Notes: a model not told the origin generated them from the sequence alone. A DNA stretch of 58,570 bases from an uncultured Gammaproteobacteria bacterium (GCA_913065105.1 CAJXZZ010000005.1:1-58570); one strand, 5' to 3'; positions 1 to 9,320 are shown, numbered from the stretch's first letter. Made by a program: numbers and translations.

Positions 1-1
1 A

Positions 2-307
2 GTGGATATATCTGTAAGGTATTCACCTGATAATACATGCAGGACTGACAGTCCTATATATATGTTAATCACAAATAATAGTAGTCGAGAAATTATCAAT
101 ACATCATTTAATCTGTCAGTAAAAAAGACAGATAATAGTGAAAGCTTCATACAGTTGTTGGCAAAAAATTATTCTACTGACAAGATTATTAAGGCGGGTG
201 ATTCGTACGGAGGCTGCTGGGCATATCCGAAATTAATTACTGCCTATTATGTCCCTGAAAAATTAATATATGAAGTCAATCGTAAACTGATCGTGTTCAG
301 AGATTAA
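2..307 (+). CDS. C-terminal part of a small secreted or membrane-anchored hypothetical protein
   Basis: The frame is open from the first bases of the window and ends at a TAA, leaving about 101 residues. A GTG sits at position 2, but no ribosome binding site can be seen because the window begins there, so the gene probably starts upstream. The visible part is hydrophilic and polar, with a Cys near the start and another in a Gly-Gly-Cys-Trp stretch near residue 71, which could form a disulfide. It resembles the extracellular part of small exported proteins with a beta-sandwich look seen in gammaproteobacteria. I cannot name a function. Confidence 0.55.
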   Translation: MDISVRYSPDNTCRTDSPIYMLITNNSSREIINTSFNLSVKKTDNSESFIQLLAKNYSTDKIIKAGDSYGGCWAYPKLITAYYVPEKLIYEVNRKLIVFRD

Positions 308-494
308 GAGTTAGTCATAAATAAAGTCATTTTAATGGAAGTGGTTTAGACTGTTAATAATTAATCGTAGCCTTACGATGGTAGAGTTGAGAAGCTTTTA
401 TTTTTTCACTATGTTTTTTATTTTTGTGTAATGCTGTATTCAGCGTTATCAGTTTTTTTAGCCTGGAGGAGTGCAGGCTATAAGTTGTTTTAAT
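308..494. other. Intergenic region with a short hairpin between convergent genes
   Basis: This gap separates two convergent genes and is AT-rich. A hairpin with arms AGCCTG (460-465) and CAGGCT (474-479) lies near its right end. The T-run lies on the plus-strand 5' side of the hairpin, so it does not form a standard intrinsic terminator in either direction. Nothing else is recognisable. Confidence 0.4.
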
Positions 495-1613
495 TTACTC
501 AGATGGCTCTGAAAACTCTTCTTTGATCTGGAGGACGCCGGGCAACTCTTTTTCTAGTAACGCAACAATCGTAGGGTCAAACTGCTTTCCAATCTCGCTT
601 CTGAAATAGTTCATAGTGTCTTCAACGCTCCATGCTTGTTTGTAAGGGCGGATAGATGTTAAGGCATCAAATACATCCGCCACTGTCGATAAGCGAGCCT
701 GGATAGGTATTTTCTCACCTTTGAGTCCATTAGGATAGCCGCTGCCATCCCATTTTTCATGGTGCGCTAATGCGATAGTATGTGCCATTTTTAGCATGGG
801 TGACTTACTGCTGCCTAAAATGTCTGCGCCGATCTGTGCGTGCGTTTGCATGATTGTCCATTCTTCATCATTGAGCTTGCCGGGTTTCAATAAAATGCTA
901 TCCGGTATGCCTAATTTTCCGATATCGTGCATAGGGCTTGCGTTTAATATCATGTCCACTTGTTCTTCATTTAAGCCTGACGCTTTACCCAGCAGTGCGG
1001 CAATCTTGCTCATTCGAATAATATGAAGTCCTGTTTCATTATCCCTGTACTCAGCAGCACGGCCTAATCGCCGCACCACTTCCAGACGACTTTCATGCAA
1101 GTTCTTTTGCGCATCTTGAAGTTCCTGAGTACGCTGATTAACTTTATATTCCAGAATTACTTTCTGATTTTTTACAATCTTGTGCGCCTGCCATATCTTA
1201 AGAAGATTATTTATCCGCGCTAAAAATTCTCTGATGTCAAAAGGAAAATTAATATAATCATCAGCGCCTTCCAGTAATGCACGTCTTCGGTGTTCCTGCA
1301 GGTTAACGTCGGTTAAAACCAATACAGGAGGGACAGCATTTTCTACGCCACCATCAGCAGAAGATTCTCTGAGTGAATTTATAACACCAAAACCATCCAT
1401 GCCCTGCAGCTTTATGTCTAAGATGATTAGATCCAGATTTTCATTTTCAAAATAGTCAACGACACTAAACGGATCGTCTGTGATCTGGATATCTGCAAAA
1501 CCATTCTTGTTTAGCAGCTTCTTTATAATTGCAGTATTGGATTTACTCTGACTGACTATCAATATAGTTGCCGACTGCAAGTCTTCTACTAATTTGTCTA
1601 AGTCTATAATCAT
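495..1613 (-). CDS. HD-GYP domain response regulator (putative c-di-GMP phosphodiesterase) with a degenerate receiver
   Basis: This 372-residue protein has an N-terminal receiver (about 15-135), a coiled-coil linker (about 145-180) and a C-terminal HD-GYP domain. The HD pair is at 229-230, followed by IGKLGIPD, and the GYP motif is at 292-294. HD-GYP proteins hydrolyse cyclic di-GMP at a bimetallic centre, and the visible metal ligands look intact. The receiver keeps an Asp at the phosphoacceptor position (D66). The usual acidic pair is replaced by Ser-Gln (21-22), and the conserved Lys before Pro-Phe is a Phe (123). Phosphorylation is therefore doubtful. No histidine kinase gene lies beside it. 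The domain call is secure, the regulation is not. Confidence 0.9.
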   Translation of the reverse strand: MIIDLDKLVEDLQSATILIVSQSKSNTAIIKKLLNKNGFADIQITDDPFSVVDYFENENLDLIILDIKLQGMDGFGVINSLRESSADGGVENAVPPVLVLTDVNLQEHRRRALLEGADDYINFPFDIREFLARINNLLKIWQAHKIVKNQKVILEYKVNQRTQELQDAQKNLHESRLEVVRRLGRAAEYRDNETGLHIIRMSKIAALLGKASGLNEEQVDMILNASPMHDIGKLGIPDSILLKPGKLNDEEWTIMQTHAQIGADILGSSKSPMLKMAHTIALAHHEKWDGSGYPNGLKGEKIPIQARLSTVADVFDALTSIRPYKQAWSVEDTMNYFRSEIGKQFDPTIVALLEKELPGVLQIKEEFSEPSE

Positions 1614-1749
1614 AAGTTAGGAAACAGTAATCATTGAGGATTTTACTTTACCAATCTGAAAAATAGCTGTGGTTTCATTCGCGGTTTATAAAAATGTTAG
1701 GGTCAGGGTAATAACTAATAAACTTGTTTATTGCATATTGCTTCAAAAG

Positions 1750-2286
1750 TTAACTCTCTGTAATTATGTAATCACCGCTATCAATGTTGTTTATCGTCCA
1801 GTCACCGATACTGTAACGTATAAGTCGTAAGGTTGGGAAGCCCGCCGCTGCAGTCATGCGCCTTACCTGTCGGTTACGTCCTTCTGTAATGCTTAATTCT
1901 AACCATGACGTCGGTATCTGTTTACGTTCGCGTATGGGTGGGACCCTTGGCCATAGATTTTCAGGTTCGGACATTTTTTTAGCTGTCGCAGGTTTTGTTA
2001 ATCCGTCTTTAAGTTTTATGCCTTTACTTAATTGTTTTATAGCGTCGTCTGTTATTTCGCCTTCGACCTGAGTCCAATAGGTCTTTTTCATTTTATTTTT
2101 TGGGTCGGTGATTTTATGTTGAAGTTTGCCGTCGTCGGTAAGTAGTAACAGGCCTTCGCTATCACGATCGAGCCTGCCGGCGGCATAGATATTTTTTTGT
2201 GTGATGAAATCGGCGAGTGTTTTGCGGCCCTGTTCATCGGTGAACTGGCAGAGCACGTCGAAGGGTTTGTTAAATAATATAATCAT
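1750..2286 (-). CDS. rluE: 23S rRNA pseudouridine synthase, RluE type
   Basis: This 178-residue protein belongs to the RsuA/RluB/E/F family, which converts uridine to pseudouridine in rRNA. The catalytic Asp is D40 in [14 protein letters not shown]. The C-terminal RNRQVRRM motif (about 136-143) is also present. The short length and the absence of an N-terminal S4 domain point to RluE, which in E. coli modifies U2457 of 23S rRNA, rather than RluB or RluF. It stands alone, with the fold-back repeat at 2334-2499 upstream of its start. The family is certain and the exact target uridine is inferred. Confidence 0.9.
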   Translation of the reverse strand: MIILFNKPFDVLCQFTDEQGRKTLADFITQKNIYAAGRLDRDSEGLLLLTDDGKLQHKITDPKNKMKKTYWTQVEGEITDDAIKQLSKGIKLKDGLTKPATAKKMSEPENLWPRVPPIRERKQIPTSWLELSITEGRNRQVRRMTAAAGFPTLRLIRYSIGDWTINNIDSGDYIITES

Positions 2287-2333
2287 AGTTAACGGTCTGA
2301 TGACGAAACTTTTCGGTTAGTTAAAAATCATTT

Positions 2334-2499
2334 ACCGCAGAGACGCTGAGGCGCAGAGGAAGATATTATTTTGTAGGTGGGGTATAAGCACAGGAGTTTC
2401 CTGTGAAAACGTCTACAAGATACTTTAGGATAACCTGCATATTGTTTAATGTAAGCATTTCTACTTATGGTTTTCTCTGCGCCTCAGCGTCTCTGCGGT
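2334..2499. repeat. Inverted repeat (27-bp arms) of the GCAGAGACGC type
   Basis: The arms at 2334-2360 and 2473-2499 are reverse complements with one mismatch, separated by about 112 bp. They begin ACCGCAGAGACGC and end GCGTCTCTGCGGT. The element fills most of the gap between two co-oriented genes. A degenerate relative appears at 6541-6625. Repeats of this composition are scattered between genes in many environmental bacteria, and their function is not known to me. Confidence 0.8.
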
Positions 2500-2549
2500 G
2501 AGATTTTTTGACATTGCATTTGAACTGTTAGTAATGTCCGTTAAACAGA

Positions 2550-3443
2550 CTATAAATTATACCAGCGCTCGCGTCGGCCTCGTGCAGCATCAAGACGGTT
2601 GAATATATTAATCATTGCATCTGCATTGATGCCTGACCAGCGGATATCGTTTTTCGCGCCTTTGAATTCGGCGTCGGTTACGATGGTGGTTAGTTTTTTT
2701 GTCATCGGCAGGATGTGTTGATGCTGTTCAACTAACGTCTGTATGCGTTTGGAGCCACGAAATTTCATTTCTGAAATTTTGTCGATGTTCTCCATTATAT
2801 GTTCGACGCCGGGATATTTTTTTAACAGGTTCGATGCCATCTTATAGCCGATACCAGGGATGCCAGGGATGTTGTCTACCTTGTCGCCAGCCAGCGCTAA
2901 CAGGTCTGCGATTAGCTCTGGTTTTACACCAAAGTTTTTTTCTACGTCTTTGTAATGCAAGATTTTATTGCGGGCATAATCCCACCATACATCGCCGGGT
3001 CTGAGTAGCTGGGCAAGGTCTTTGTCAGCACTGAGAATGGTTATTCTAAAACCGTCTGCACGTAGTTGCGTTGCCAGTGTGCCGATGATGTCATCACCTT
3101 CATAACGATTACTGGAAAAGTCGGCAATACCGGCAGCGCGGCAAAAGTCGCGGCAGTGTTTAAACTGACTTTTTAGTTCAGCAGGTGCGGGTGGGCGATT
3201 GGCTTTGTATTCGGGAAAAATTTCACGCCGGTAAGAGTTAGTTTGTTTGGCATCGAATGCACAGGCGATGTATTCTGGTTGCTCTAACTCGATTAATTCG
3301 CGTAAAAACTCGGTAAAACCATAAACCGCATTACTGGGGTTGCCTTCACTATCGACTATAGTTTCGTCGTAGACGTGCCAGCCGCGAAATATATAGATGC
3401 TACTATCGACCAGGTAGGCGTGTTTTTTGCTATGTTGTGTCAT
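2550..3443 (-). CDS. Stand-alone 5'-3' exonuclease / flap nuclease (PolA N-terminal domain family)
   Basis: This 297-residue protein matches the 5' nuclease domain of DNA polymerase I without any polymerase domain. Metal-binding motifs include D13 in LVDSS, EGDD at 115-118 and SADKD at 138-142. The helix-three-turn-helix DNA-binding segment follows, with GDKVDNIPGIPGIG from 186. Such proteins remove RNA primers or flaps, and E. coli Xni/ExoIX is the usual stand-alone relative. This protein is longer than Xni and keeps the acidic motifs, so it is probably an active nuclease. It diverges from the PhoX-like gene on the plus strand. Confidence 0.9.
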   Translation of the reverse strand: MTQHSKKHAYLVDSSIYIFRGWHVYDETIVDSEGNPSNAVYGFTEFLRELIELEQPEYIACAFDAKQTNSYRREIFPEYKANRPPAPAELKSQFKHCRDFCRAAGIADFSSNRYEGDDIIGTLATQLRADGFRITILSADKDLAQLLRPGDVWWDYARNKILHYKDVEKNFGVKPELIADLLALAGDKVDNIPGIPGIGYKMASNLLKKYPGVEHIMENIDKISEMKFRGSKRIQTLVEQHQHILPMTKKLTTIVTDAEFKGAKNDIRWSGINADAMINIFNRLDAARGRRERWYNL

Positions 3444-3503
3444 TGAAAAGCATTCTACTCGAGTGGGTTTGAATGTGCATGGGTATTCGCAGGAGCTGTT
3501 GTT

Positions 3504-4664
3504 GTGATTGATAAAACAAAAAGACGGTTTTTAAAGCAGGGGCTCTGTGGCTTAAGTGTTTATGGCGTCGGTGCTATCTGGTCTAACGCTTTACTGGCGG
3601 ATGACAATAAACCACAGAATTTTGTCCTGGCGTCGGCAGACAAAAATGGCGTGCGACTACCGACAGGCTATTCTTCCCGAATCGTTGCGCGTTCCGGTCA
3701 GGCAGTGATAACAGGAAAAGATTTTCTCTGGCATGCAGCGCCCGATGGCGGCGCCTGTTTTGCTACTGATAAAGGCGGCTGGATTTATGTATCCAACAGT
3801 GAAATGTCGCCAACTGGTGGTGCAGGGGCATTGGTTTTTGATGCGAATGGTGATGTGACTGATGCTTATTCTATCCTTGAAAATACTAATAATAATTGTG
3901 CAGGCGGCGCGACCCCCTGGGGTAGCTGGTTGTCTTGTGAAGAAATTGATAGCGGACAGGTCTGGGAATGTTATCCGGACGGTAAGAAACCCGCGGTAAT
4001 GCGCCCTGCATTAGGTGTATTTAATCATGAGGCGGTGACGGTCGACACAATTAACCATCATCTCTATTTAACGGAAGATAAAAAAGATGGTTGTCTGTAT
4101 CGATTTACTGCGGATAGTTTTTTCAGTGAAGATCATGCGGATCTGTCATCTGGGTTACTGGAAGTTGCCACCAGGCAGAAAGATTCCGATAAATTGGCAT
4201 GGGCGGATGTACCCGATCCGCAGGCAAGCCGGCAGGCAACACGTTATCAGGTTCCCTCTGCGATGACGTTTAATGGTGGTGAAGGTATTGCTTATTATGA
4301 CGGGAAAATTATATTTACCACAAAAGGCGATAATAGGGTCTGGTCTTATAACACGCAGAGTCAGCAGCTTGGTATCCTGTATGATGCTTCGGACTTTTTA
4401 ACGCCCCTGTTAACGGGTGTGGATAATGTGACTGTTTCAAAAAACGGTGATATTTATGTGGCAGAAGATGGCGGTGATTTACAGATAGTGGTTATTGATA
4501 GTCGGGGTGAACTATATCCGATTGCGCAACTCGAAGGCCATGATCGTTCAGAAATAACGGGTATAGCCTTCAGTCCGGACGGTAAACGTCTATACTTCAG
4601 TTCACAACGAGGGATATCAGGGCAGTCTGAGAATGGTATCACCTATGAAATACAGGGGTTTTGA
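3504..4664 (+). CDS. PhoX-family (DUF839) protein with Tat signal
   Basis: This 386-residue protein starts at GTG 3504, with AGGAG at 3491-3495 as the ribosome binding site. Residues 6-30 form a twin-arginine signal (KRRFLKQ followed by a hydrophobic stretch), so it should be folded in the cytoplasm and exported by the Tat system encoded at 45717-47450. The body has DUF839/PhoX features, including NNCAGGATPWGSWLSCEE and repeated beta-propeller-like segments with HEAV and EDGGD. PhoX enzymes are Ca/Fe-dependent alkaline phosphatases. This one is shorter than classical PhoX (about 600-700 residues), so phosphatase activity is inferred. There is no obvious Pho box upstream. Confidence 0.8.
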   Translation: MIDKTKRRFLKQGLCGLSVYGVGAIWSNALLADDNKPQNFVLASADKNGVRLPTGYSSRIVARSGQAVITGKDFLWHAAPDGGACFATDKGGWIYVSNSEMSPTGGAGALVFDANGDVTDAYSILENTNNNCAGGATPWGSWLSCEEIDSGQVWECYPDGKKPAVMRPALGVFNHEAVTVDTINHHLYLTEDKKDGCLYRFTADSFFSEDHADLSSGLLEVATRQKDSDKLAWADVPDPQASRQATRYQVPSAMTFNGGEGIAYYDGKIIFTTKGDNRVWSYNTQSQQLGILYDASDFLTPLLTGVDNVTVSKNGDIYVAEDGGDLQIVVIDSRGELYPIAQLEGHDRSEITGIAFSPDGKRLYFSSQRGISGQSENGITYEIQGF

Positions 4665-4763
4665 AGTCGCCTTACTGTATTCTCAAAATAAAATTCGCTA
4701 TATATAATAGAGTTATCGTTGTAATATCTGTTTCTAATTGTTCTTAAAGAAAAATGTATAAAT

Positions 4764-5798
4764 ATGTCTGGAATTTCAAATAAAGCGGTTATTGAATTAT
4801 CTAAAAAAGGAAGCCGACTGTTTCGTGGTGGCCAGCTGGAAGACGCTGAAAAAGCTTATTTAGAAGCCAAAGAATTAGACCCCGAAAATCCCTATGTGCT
4901 TTCAGGCCTGGGTGATGTGTACCGTAAACTTAATCGTTTTGAAGAGTCTGGCGAGAATTACGATGCGGTGCTTAAAAAAGACCCTGGCAATGTTTTTGCT
5001 CTGCGTGGCGCCGGCGATGCGCGCCGGGGTATGAAGCAGCCTCAAAGCGCCCTTCCGTTCTGGTTGCGATATCTGGAAATTAATCCAAAAGATAGCCATG
5101 TAATGGTGCGTATCGCTGATGCATATCACAAGCTGTCGGATGCTGAGAATGCCATTGATTTTTATCAGCAGTCGCTGGAAATTAAACCGTATGATCCATT
5201 TGCATTATTAGGTCTGGGCAATGTTTATTATGCACGACATGATGATGAGAAAGCGCTGAATTGTTTTGAAAAATTATTATCAAAAAATACATCGCATAAT
5301 GTCGTGCTGATGACCATGATCGGTAATATCTATCGCCGTCGAAAAGAATTTGATCGCGCTATGGATCATTATGAAAATGCTTTAGAGCTTGATCCCAAAA
5401 ATAATTTTGCTCTGTTTGGCATGGGTGATTGTTTTCGTGGCCAGTTGAACATGGAGAAAGCAGTCTACTGGTGGGGTAAGATTCTTGATCAAGAACCTGA
5501 AAATCAGACACTTTGGACACGTGTTGGCGATGCGCTGGTATCACTGGATCGTATAGATGAAGCAGTGCAGCATTATCATGCCAGCTTAAAAGTGGGGCAT
5601 GATCTATATGCAATGTTAGGGCTAGCAAGAGCGGCACAAAAACAGGGCGATTACGATAAAGCCTGTTACCACTGTGAGCAGGCGCTGGAAGTTGATAACG
5701 ATAATACGCGCGCCTTAGAAGAATTAGCGCGAATTTGTGATAATGCGGGATATACAGAAAAAGCTCAGGAAGTTCGAGCACGCATTATTACATCGTAG
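4764..5798 (+). CDS. Tetratricopeptide repeat protein
   Basis: This 344-residue protein is almost entirely TPR units: roughly nine to ten repeats of about 34 residues run from residue 10 to the end. They carry the typical A-Y/A-L-x-DP pattern, for example YENALELDPKNNFALFGMG. There is no signal peptide or catalytic motif, so it looks like a cytoplasmic scaffold. A 100-bp gap separates it from the PhoX-like gene, and the membrane protein gene at 5822 follows after 23 bp, suggesting co-transcription. The partner it binds cannot be deduced. Confidence 0.85.
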   Translation: MSGISNKAVIELSKKGSRLFRGGQLEDAEKAYLEAKELDPENPYVLSGLGDVYRKLNRFEESGENYDAVLKKDPGNVFALRGAGDARRGMKQPQSALPFWLRYLEINPKDSHVMVRIADAYHKLSDAENAIDFYQQSLEIKPYDPFALLGLGNVYYARHDDEKALNCFEKLLSKNTSHNVVLMTMIGNIYRRRKEFDRAMDHYENALELDPKNNFALFGMGDCFRGQLNMEKAVYWWGKILDQEPENQTLWTRVGDALVSLDRIDEAVQHYHASLKVGHDLYAMLGLARAAQKQGDYDKACYHCEQALEVDNDNTRALEELARICDNAGYTEKAQEVRARIITS

Positions 5799-5821
5799 CG
5801 TTTAAATAATAGTAGCTTGAA

Positions 5822-6502
5822 ATGTCATACCTCACTCTGGTAAGCGCACTCATTGCTGTGCTCGGTCTGGCGTTTACCGTTACAGGTATCCGTCGATTGT
5901 TTCAGCGCCGTTTTCTCAGGGCGGCAGGGCTTGAGTTTTCTGCTCTTGTTATACTGCTACTGGCATCGTCATTTTTCTTGCTGGCATCAAATTTATACAC
6001 CTACCAGCGCCTGGTCTACGAGCAGGTAATCGCCGAAATCACTTTTCAACAATTTGCTACGCAAGAATTTAGTGCTGATATTAAAGCGCTGGATTCCAGT
6101 TTTCAGCAAACGGTGAACTTAAAGGGCGATGAGTGGCAGCTCGATACACAGGTGTTGACCTGGCAGGGTATGGCGACATTGTTTGGCCTGGACGCAAATT
6201 ATCGTTTGCACAGGATATCGGGTCGATATGCCGATATTGATGAAGAGCAGCAAAGTCCACGCAGTGTTTTTTCACTGGTAAAAAAACAGCCGTTAGTTAA
6301 AAGTGAAAAGTTCGATTTGTGGCAGTTCGCCAATAAACATCAGGACTGGCTGCGCTGGGTCGATGCCGCTTATGGTAGTGCAGTGTTCTTGCCGATGACG
6401 GATGGTGCAAAATACAGTATCGCCATCAGTCGTACGGGTTTAATTGCCAGGCCAGCTAACGAGGAAGCGCGCAAAGCGGTGAGTCAGTGGATTGGTTTGT
6501 AG
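5822..6502 (+). CDS. Hypothetical membrane protein with two N-terminal transmembrane helices
   Basis: This 226-residue protein has two hydrophobic helices (about 3-22 and 37-56) with a short Arg-rich loop between them. A soluble C-terminal domain of about 160 residues follows. The loop composition suggests both ends may face the periplasm, but this is inference. I recognise no catalytic motif. It follows the TPR gene by 23 bp and is probably transcribed with it, so the two may form a membrane-associated complex. Similar proteins are sometimes labelled as efflux-pump related without support. Confidence 0.65.
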   Translation: MSYLTLVSALIAVLGLAFTVTGIRRLFQRRFLRAAGLEFSALVILLLASSFFLLASNLYTYQRLVYEQVIAEITFQQFATQEFSADIKALDSSFQQTVNLKGDEWQLDTQVLTWQGMATLFGLDANYRLHRISGRYADIDEEQQSPRSVFSLVKKQPLVKSEKFDLWQFANKHQDWLRWVDAAYGSAVFLPMTDGAKYSIAISRTGLIARPANEEARKAVSQWIGL

Positions 6503-6833
6503 TTGTATGTTCATGTTTGACAATTAAAAGCTAACAATTTACCGCAAAGGCGCAGAGAGAAACCTTGCGTATTTTCTGCTGCGCGGAGGGCGCAACACAA
6601 AAAACTCAGCGCCTTAGTGCCTTGGCAATTGCTCCTGCATTGCGCTATTCACGGGCGTCCTCGGCAATTGCTCCTGCATTTCTCTACCACCTACGTCCAT
6701 GTAGGCGTGCCCTAATCTGTGGTTAAAATGTCTGTTTAATAGTGCCAAAAATCGTATAGCCCTAAATTAATACAGTTTATTTTTCAATAAACACCTATAA
6801 TGTGCGCCCATTTTTCCCTATTTGAGAATCACC
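6503..6833. repeat. Intergenic region with degenerate inverted repeat and duplicated GGCAATTGCTCCTGCATT units
   Basis: No gene is visible in this 331-bp gap. ACCGCAAAGGCGCAGAGAG at 6541-6559 and the ACTCAGCGCCTTAGTGCC region at about 6604-6621 look like worn arms of the same repeat family as 2334-2499. An 18-bp word, GGCAATTGCTCCTGCATT, occurs twice, near 6624-6641 and 6663-6680. A similar sequence recurs at about 35822-35839. The typA promoter lies at the right end. Confidence 0.7.
6796..6801 (+). promoter_or_regulatory. Probable -10 element of typA
   Basis: A perfect TATAAT lies 32 bp before the chosen GTG start of typA. No good -35 hexamer is visible at 16-18 bp; TACAGT at 6771-6776 is a weak candidate at 19 bp. 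Confidence 0.45.
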
Positions 6834-8651
6834 GTGAGTATTAAAATCCGTAACATCGCTATCATCGCCCATGTCGACCACGGCAAAACTACACTGGTTG
6901 ATAAACTGCTTGAGCAATCTGGCACACTGGATGAGCGTAAAGCACCGGGCGAGCGGATCATGGATTCGAACGATCAGGAAAAAGAGCGTGGTATTACTAT
7001 CACCTCGAAAAATACCGCGATTGACTGGAACGGTTACCACATCAATATCGTCGATACACCGGGACATGCAGATTTTGGTGGTGAGGTTGAGCGTGTGCTT
7101 TCTATGGTCGATTCAGTTTTACTGCTGGTTGATGCAGTTGACGGTCCGATGCCACAGACCCGTTTTGTTACCCAGAAAGCCTTCGCTATGGGTTTTAGGC
7201 CAATCGTTGTCATTAATAAAATTGACCGTGATGGTGCTAATCCGCATCGTGCGCTGGATTTAACTTTTGATCTATTTGATAAGCTGGGTGCGACCGACGA
7301 GCAGCTGGATTTTCCGGTGATCTACGCTTCAGCGGTTAATGGTTATGCTGGTCTTGACGCGGATATTACTGAAGGTGATATGACGCCTTTATTCGAGGCA
7401 ATTCTTGAGCATGTGCATGCGCCAGACGTTGATGTCGATGGCCCTTTCCAGTTGCAGATTTCAACCCTCGATTACAATAGTTATGTCGGCATCATCGGTA
7501 TCGGCCGCATCCGCCGCGGTAAGGTCACAACCAATATGGCAGTGAAAATTATCGGTGATGACGGTAATGTGCGTGGTGGCCGCATCGGCCAGGTACTGGG
7601 TTTCCATGGTCTGGAGCGCGTAGAGGCTGCCGAAGCACAGGCAGGTGATATCGTTGCGATTACCGGTATTGATCCGCTATCCATCTCCGATACCATCTGT
7701 GACCCGAATGAGGTTGAAGCTTTACCTCCGATGACGGTTGACGAACCAACGATCAGCATGATGTTTCAGGCAAACTCGTCGCCATTCTCCGGTCAGGAAG
7801 GTAAATATGTCACCAGTCGAAATATCTGGGATCGCCTGCAGCAGGAACTAAAACATAATGTCGCGCTTCGCGTAGAGCAGGTAGAAGGCGACAAGTACAA
7901 AGTATCCGGTCGTGGTGAGCTGCATCTTTCGGTATTGATCGAGACCATGCGTCGTGAAAATTTTGAGCTGGCTGTGGGGCGTCCGGAAGTAATCATCCGT
8001 GAAGAAAACGGCGTTAAGCAGGAGCCTTATGAAGAACTCACCGCCGATGTTGAAGTTGAGCATCAAGGTGCTGTGATGGAAGCGCTGGGTAAACGTAAGG
8101 CGGATCTGAAAGATATGGTGCAGGATGGTAAAGGCCGGGTCAGGCTTGATTTTATTATTCCAGCGCGTGGTCTGATCGGATTTAGAACCGAGTATCTCTC
8201 GATGACACGTGGTACCGGTTTGCTGTATAGCGTGTTTGATCATTACGGCCCAACCGTGACAGATAATATCGGCCAGCGTCCAAATGGCGTGCTGATCTCT
8301 AATGCCAGAGGCAAAGCGGTCGCTTATTCACTTTATCCATTGCAGGAGCGTGGCAAACTGCTGGTCGGTAACGCTGATGAAGTTTACGAAGGCCAGATAG
8401 TGGGTATCCACGCACGTGATAATGACCTGGTGGTTAACCCGATTAAACCTAAGCCGTTAACCAACGTACGTGCATCAGGTACCGATGAAGCATTGACCTT
8501 GTCACCGCATATTAAATTTACCTTAGAACAGGCGCTGGAATTTATCGATGACGATGAGCTGGTCGAAGTTACGCCGGACAATATCCGTATCCGTAAGAAA
8601 CTTTTGAAAGAGAATGAGCGTAAGAGCACGGGTCGTGGTAAGAAGAAGTAA
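6834..8651 (+). CDS. typA: Ribosome-associated translational GTPase TypA/BipA
   Basis: The protein has 605 residues from GTG 6834. An in-frame TTG at 6822 would add four residues, but the GTG gives the usual [18 protein letters not shown] start and a length matching the family (607 in E. coli). The G1 motif AHVDHGKT is at 12-19. [12 protein letters not shown] and the switch segment RGITI follow, then EF-G-like domains III and V and the BipA-specific C-terminal domain with a basic tail. TypA binds 70S ribosomes and is needed for 50S assembly and growth under cold or stress. It is monocistronic, ending at the terminator at 8705-8736. Confidence 0.97.
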   Translation: MSIKIRNIAIIAHVDHGKTTLVDKLLEQSGTLDERKAPGERIMDSNDQEKERGITITSKNTAIDWNGYHINIVDTPGHADFGGEVERVLSMVDSVLLLVDAVDGPMPQTRFVTQKAFAMGFRPIVVINKIDRDGANPHRALDLTFDLFDKLGATDEQLDFPVIYASAVNGYAGLDADITEGDMTPLFEAILEHVHAPDVDVDGPFQLQISTLDYNSYVGIIGIGRIRRGKVTTNMAVKIIGDDGNVRGGRIGQVLGFHGLERVEAAEAQAGDIVAITGIDPLSISDTICDPNEVEALPPMTVDEPTISMMFQANSSPFSGQEGKYVTSRNIWDRLQQELKHNVALRVEQVEGDKYKVSGRGELHLSVLIETMRRENFELAVGRPEVIIREENGVKQEPYEELTADVEVEHQGAVMEALGKRKADLKDMVQDGKGRVRLDFIIPARGLIGFRTEYLSMTRGTGLLYSVFDHYGPTVTDNIGQRPNGVLISNARGKAVAYSLYPLQERGKLLVGNADEVYEGQIVGIHARDNDLVVNPIKPKPLTNVRASGTDEALTLSPHIKFTLEQALEFIDDDELVEVTPDNIRIRKKLLKENERKSTGRGKKK

Positions 8652-8704
8652 TGTTTCTTCAGTCTTTAAAGTATGCGGCGTGATCTAAACTGAGCCGCAA
8701 TAAT

Positions 8705-8736
8705 AAAAAAGCCGGCTCTTGAAAGTCGGCTTTTTT
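8705..8736 (+). terminator. Intrinsic terminator of typA
   Basis: A-run, GCCGGC stem (8711-8716), short loop, GTCGGC (8725-8730) and six T residues. The A-run on the left means it may also stop transcription from the minus-strand gene cluster, but that cluster's last gene reads away from typA only up to 8748. It is nearly identical to the terminator after the EF-G gene at 13094-13123. Confidence 0.9.
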
Positions 8737-8747
8737 ATGGTTCATGA

Positions 8748-9314
8748 TTAATAGATAACGGCGCCTTCTGTTAAGCCGTTATTCGTTGTGCGGTCATATT
8801 CATCATCTGCGTAAATATATTTTTGTGTGGTTGAATTACCTATATCATCAACCATTCGTGATAGCTGACGACAGTCTGGTTGTGGCTGGATCTCATTAAA
8901 TAACTTATCCATTTCTCTGGCAGCGGCCAATCCGTTATTACCGTGGTTTTTTTCGTGTTGCGTTAACGCGGTATTAAATTTATTAAATACTTCTATGGTA
9001 TTTTTGTCTGTTACGTAATTGCTTAATACGGGCAGGGTGTGAACCACATGTACTGTCGTCTGGATATTGTTGAGCTGGCATCCATAAGGGCCGGGGCCAG
9101 ACTGATATTTCCAGCTAACGTACCAGTCTGTATGGCCGTTAAATGTTCCACCGCCTTCACGTATGGGTGAGCGGCGCATTAGTTCAGGCTTTATCTCATA
9201 GGGCGTGCGTGGTGAAATTTCGTAATATTTGTATTCTACGGATTCAATTGTTTCAGCATTGATTGAGAAACTAAAAACTAGTAGAGCGGAACTAACGGAT
9301 AAGAAGATACGCAT
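8748..9314 (-). CDS. DUF922 family predicted secreted zinc protease
   Basis: This 188-residue protein has a clear signal peptide (1-20, cleavage after INA), so it is exported. The HEKNH sequence at 120-124 is an HExxH zinc-binding motif within a segment typical of DUF922, a family predicted to be secreted Zn-dependent proteases. Conserved aromatic residues (TDWYVSWKY, 62-70) and several Cys residues support the family call. It is the third gene of a tight minus-strand set after the solute-binding protein gene and a small exported protein (6-bp gap). Its substrate is unknown and proteolysis is predicted from the motif only. Confidence 0.8.
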   Translation of the reverse strand: MRIFLSVSSALLVFSFSINAETIESVEYKYYEISPRTPYEIKPELMRRSPIREGGGTFNGHTDWYVSWKYQSGPGPYGCQLNNIQTTVHVVHTLPVLSNYVTDKNTIEVFNKFNTALTQHEKNHGNNGLAAAREMDKLFNEIQPQPDCRQLSRMVDDIGNSTTQKYIYADDEYDRTTNNGLTEGAVIY

Positions 9315-9320
9315 GGTTAT

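Noticed and set aside
460-479. Terminator for the HD-GYP gene
   Set aside because: The hairpin has its T-run on the wrong side for a minus-strand terminator.
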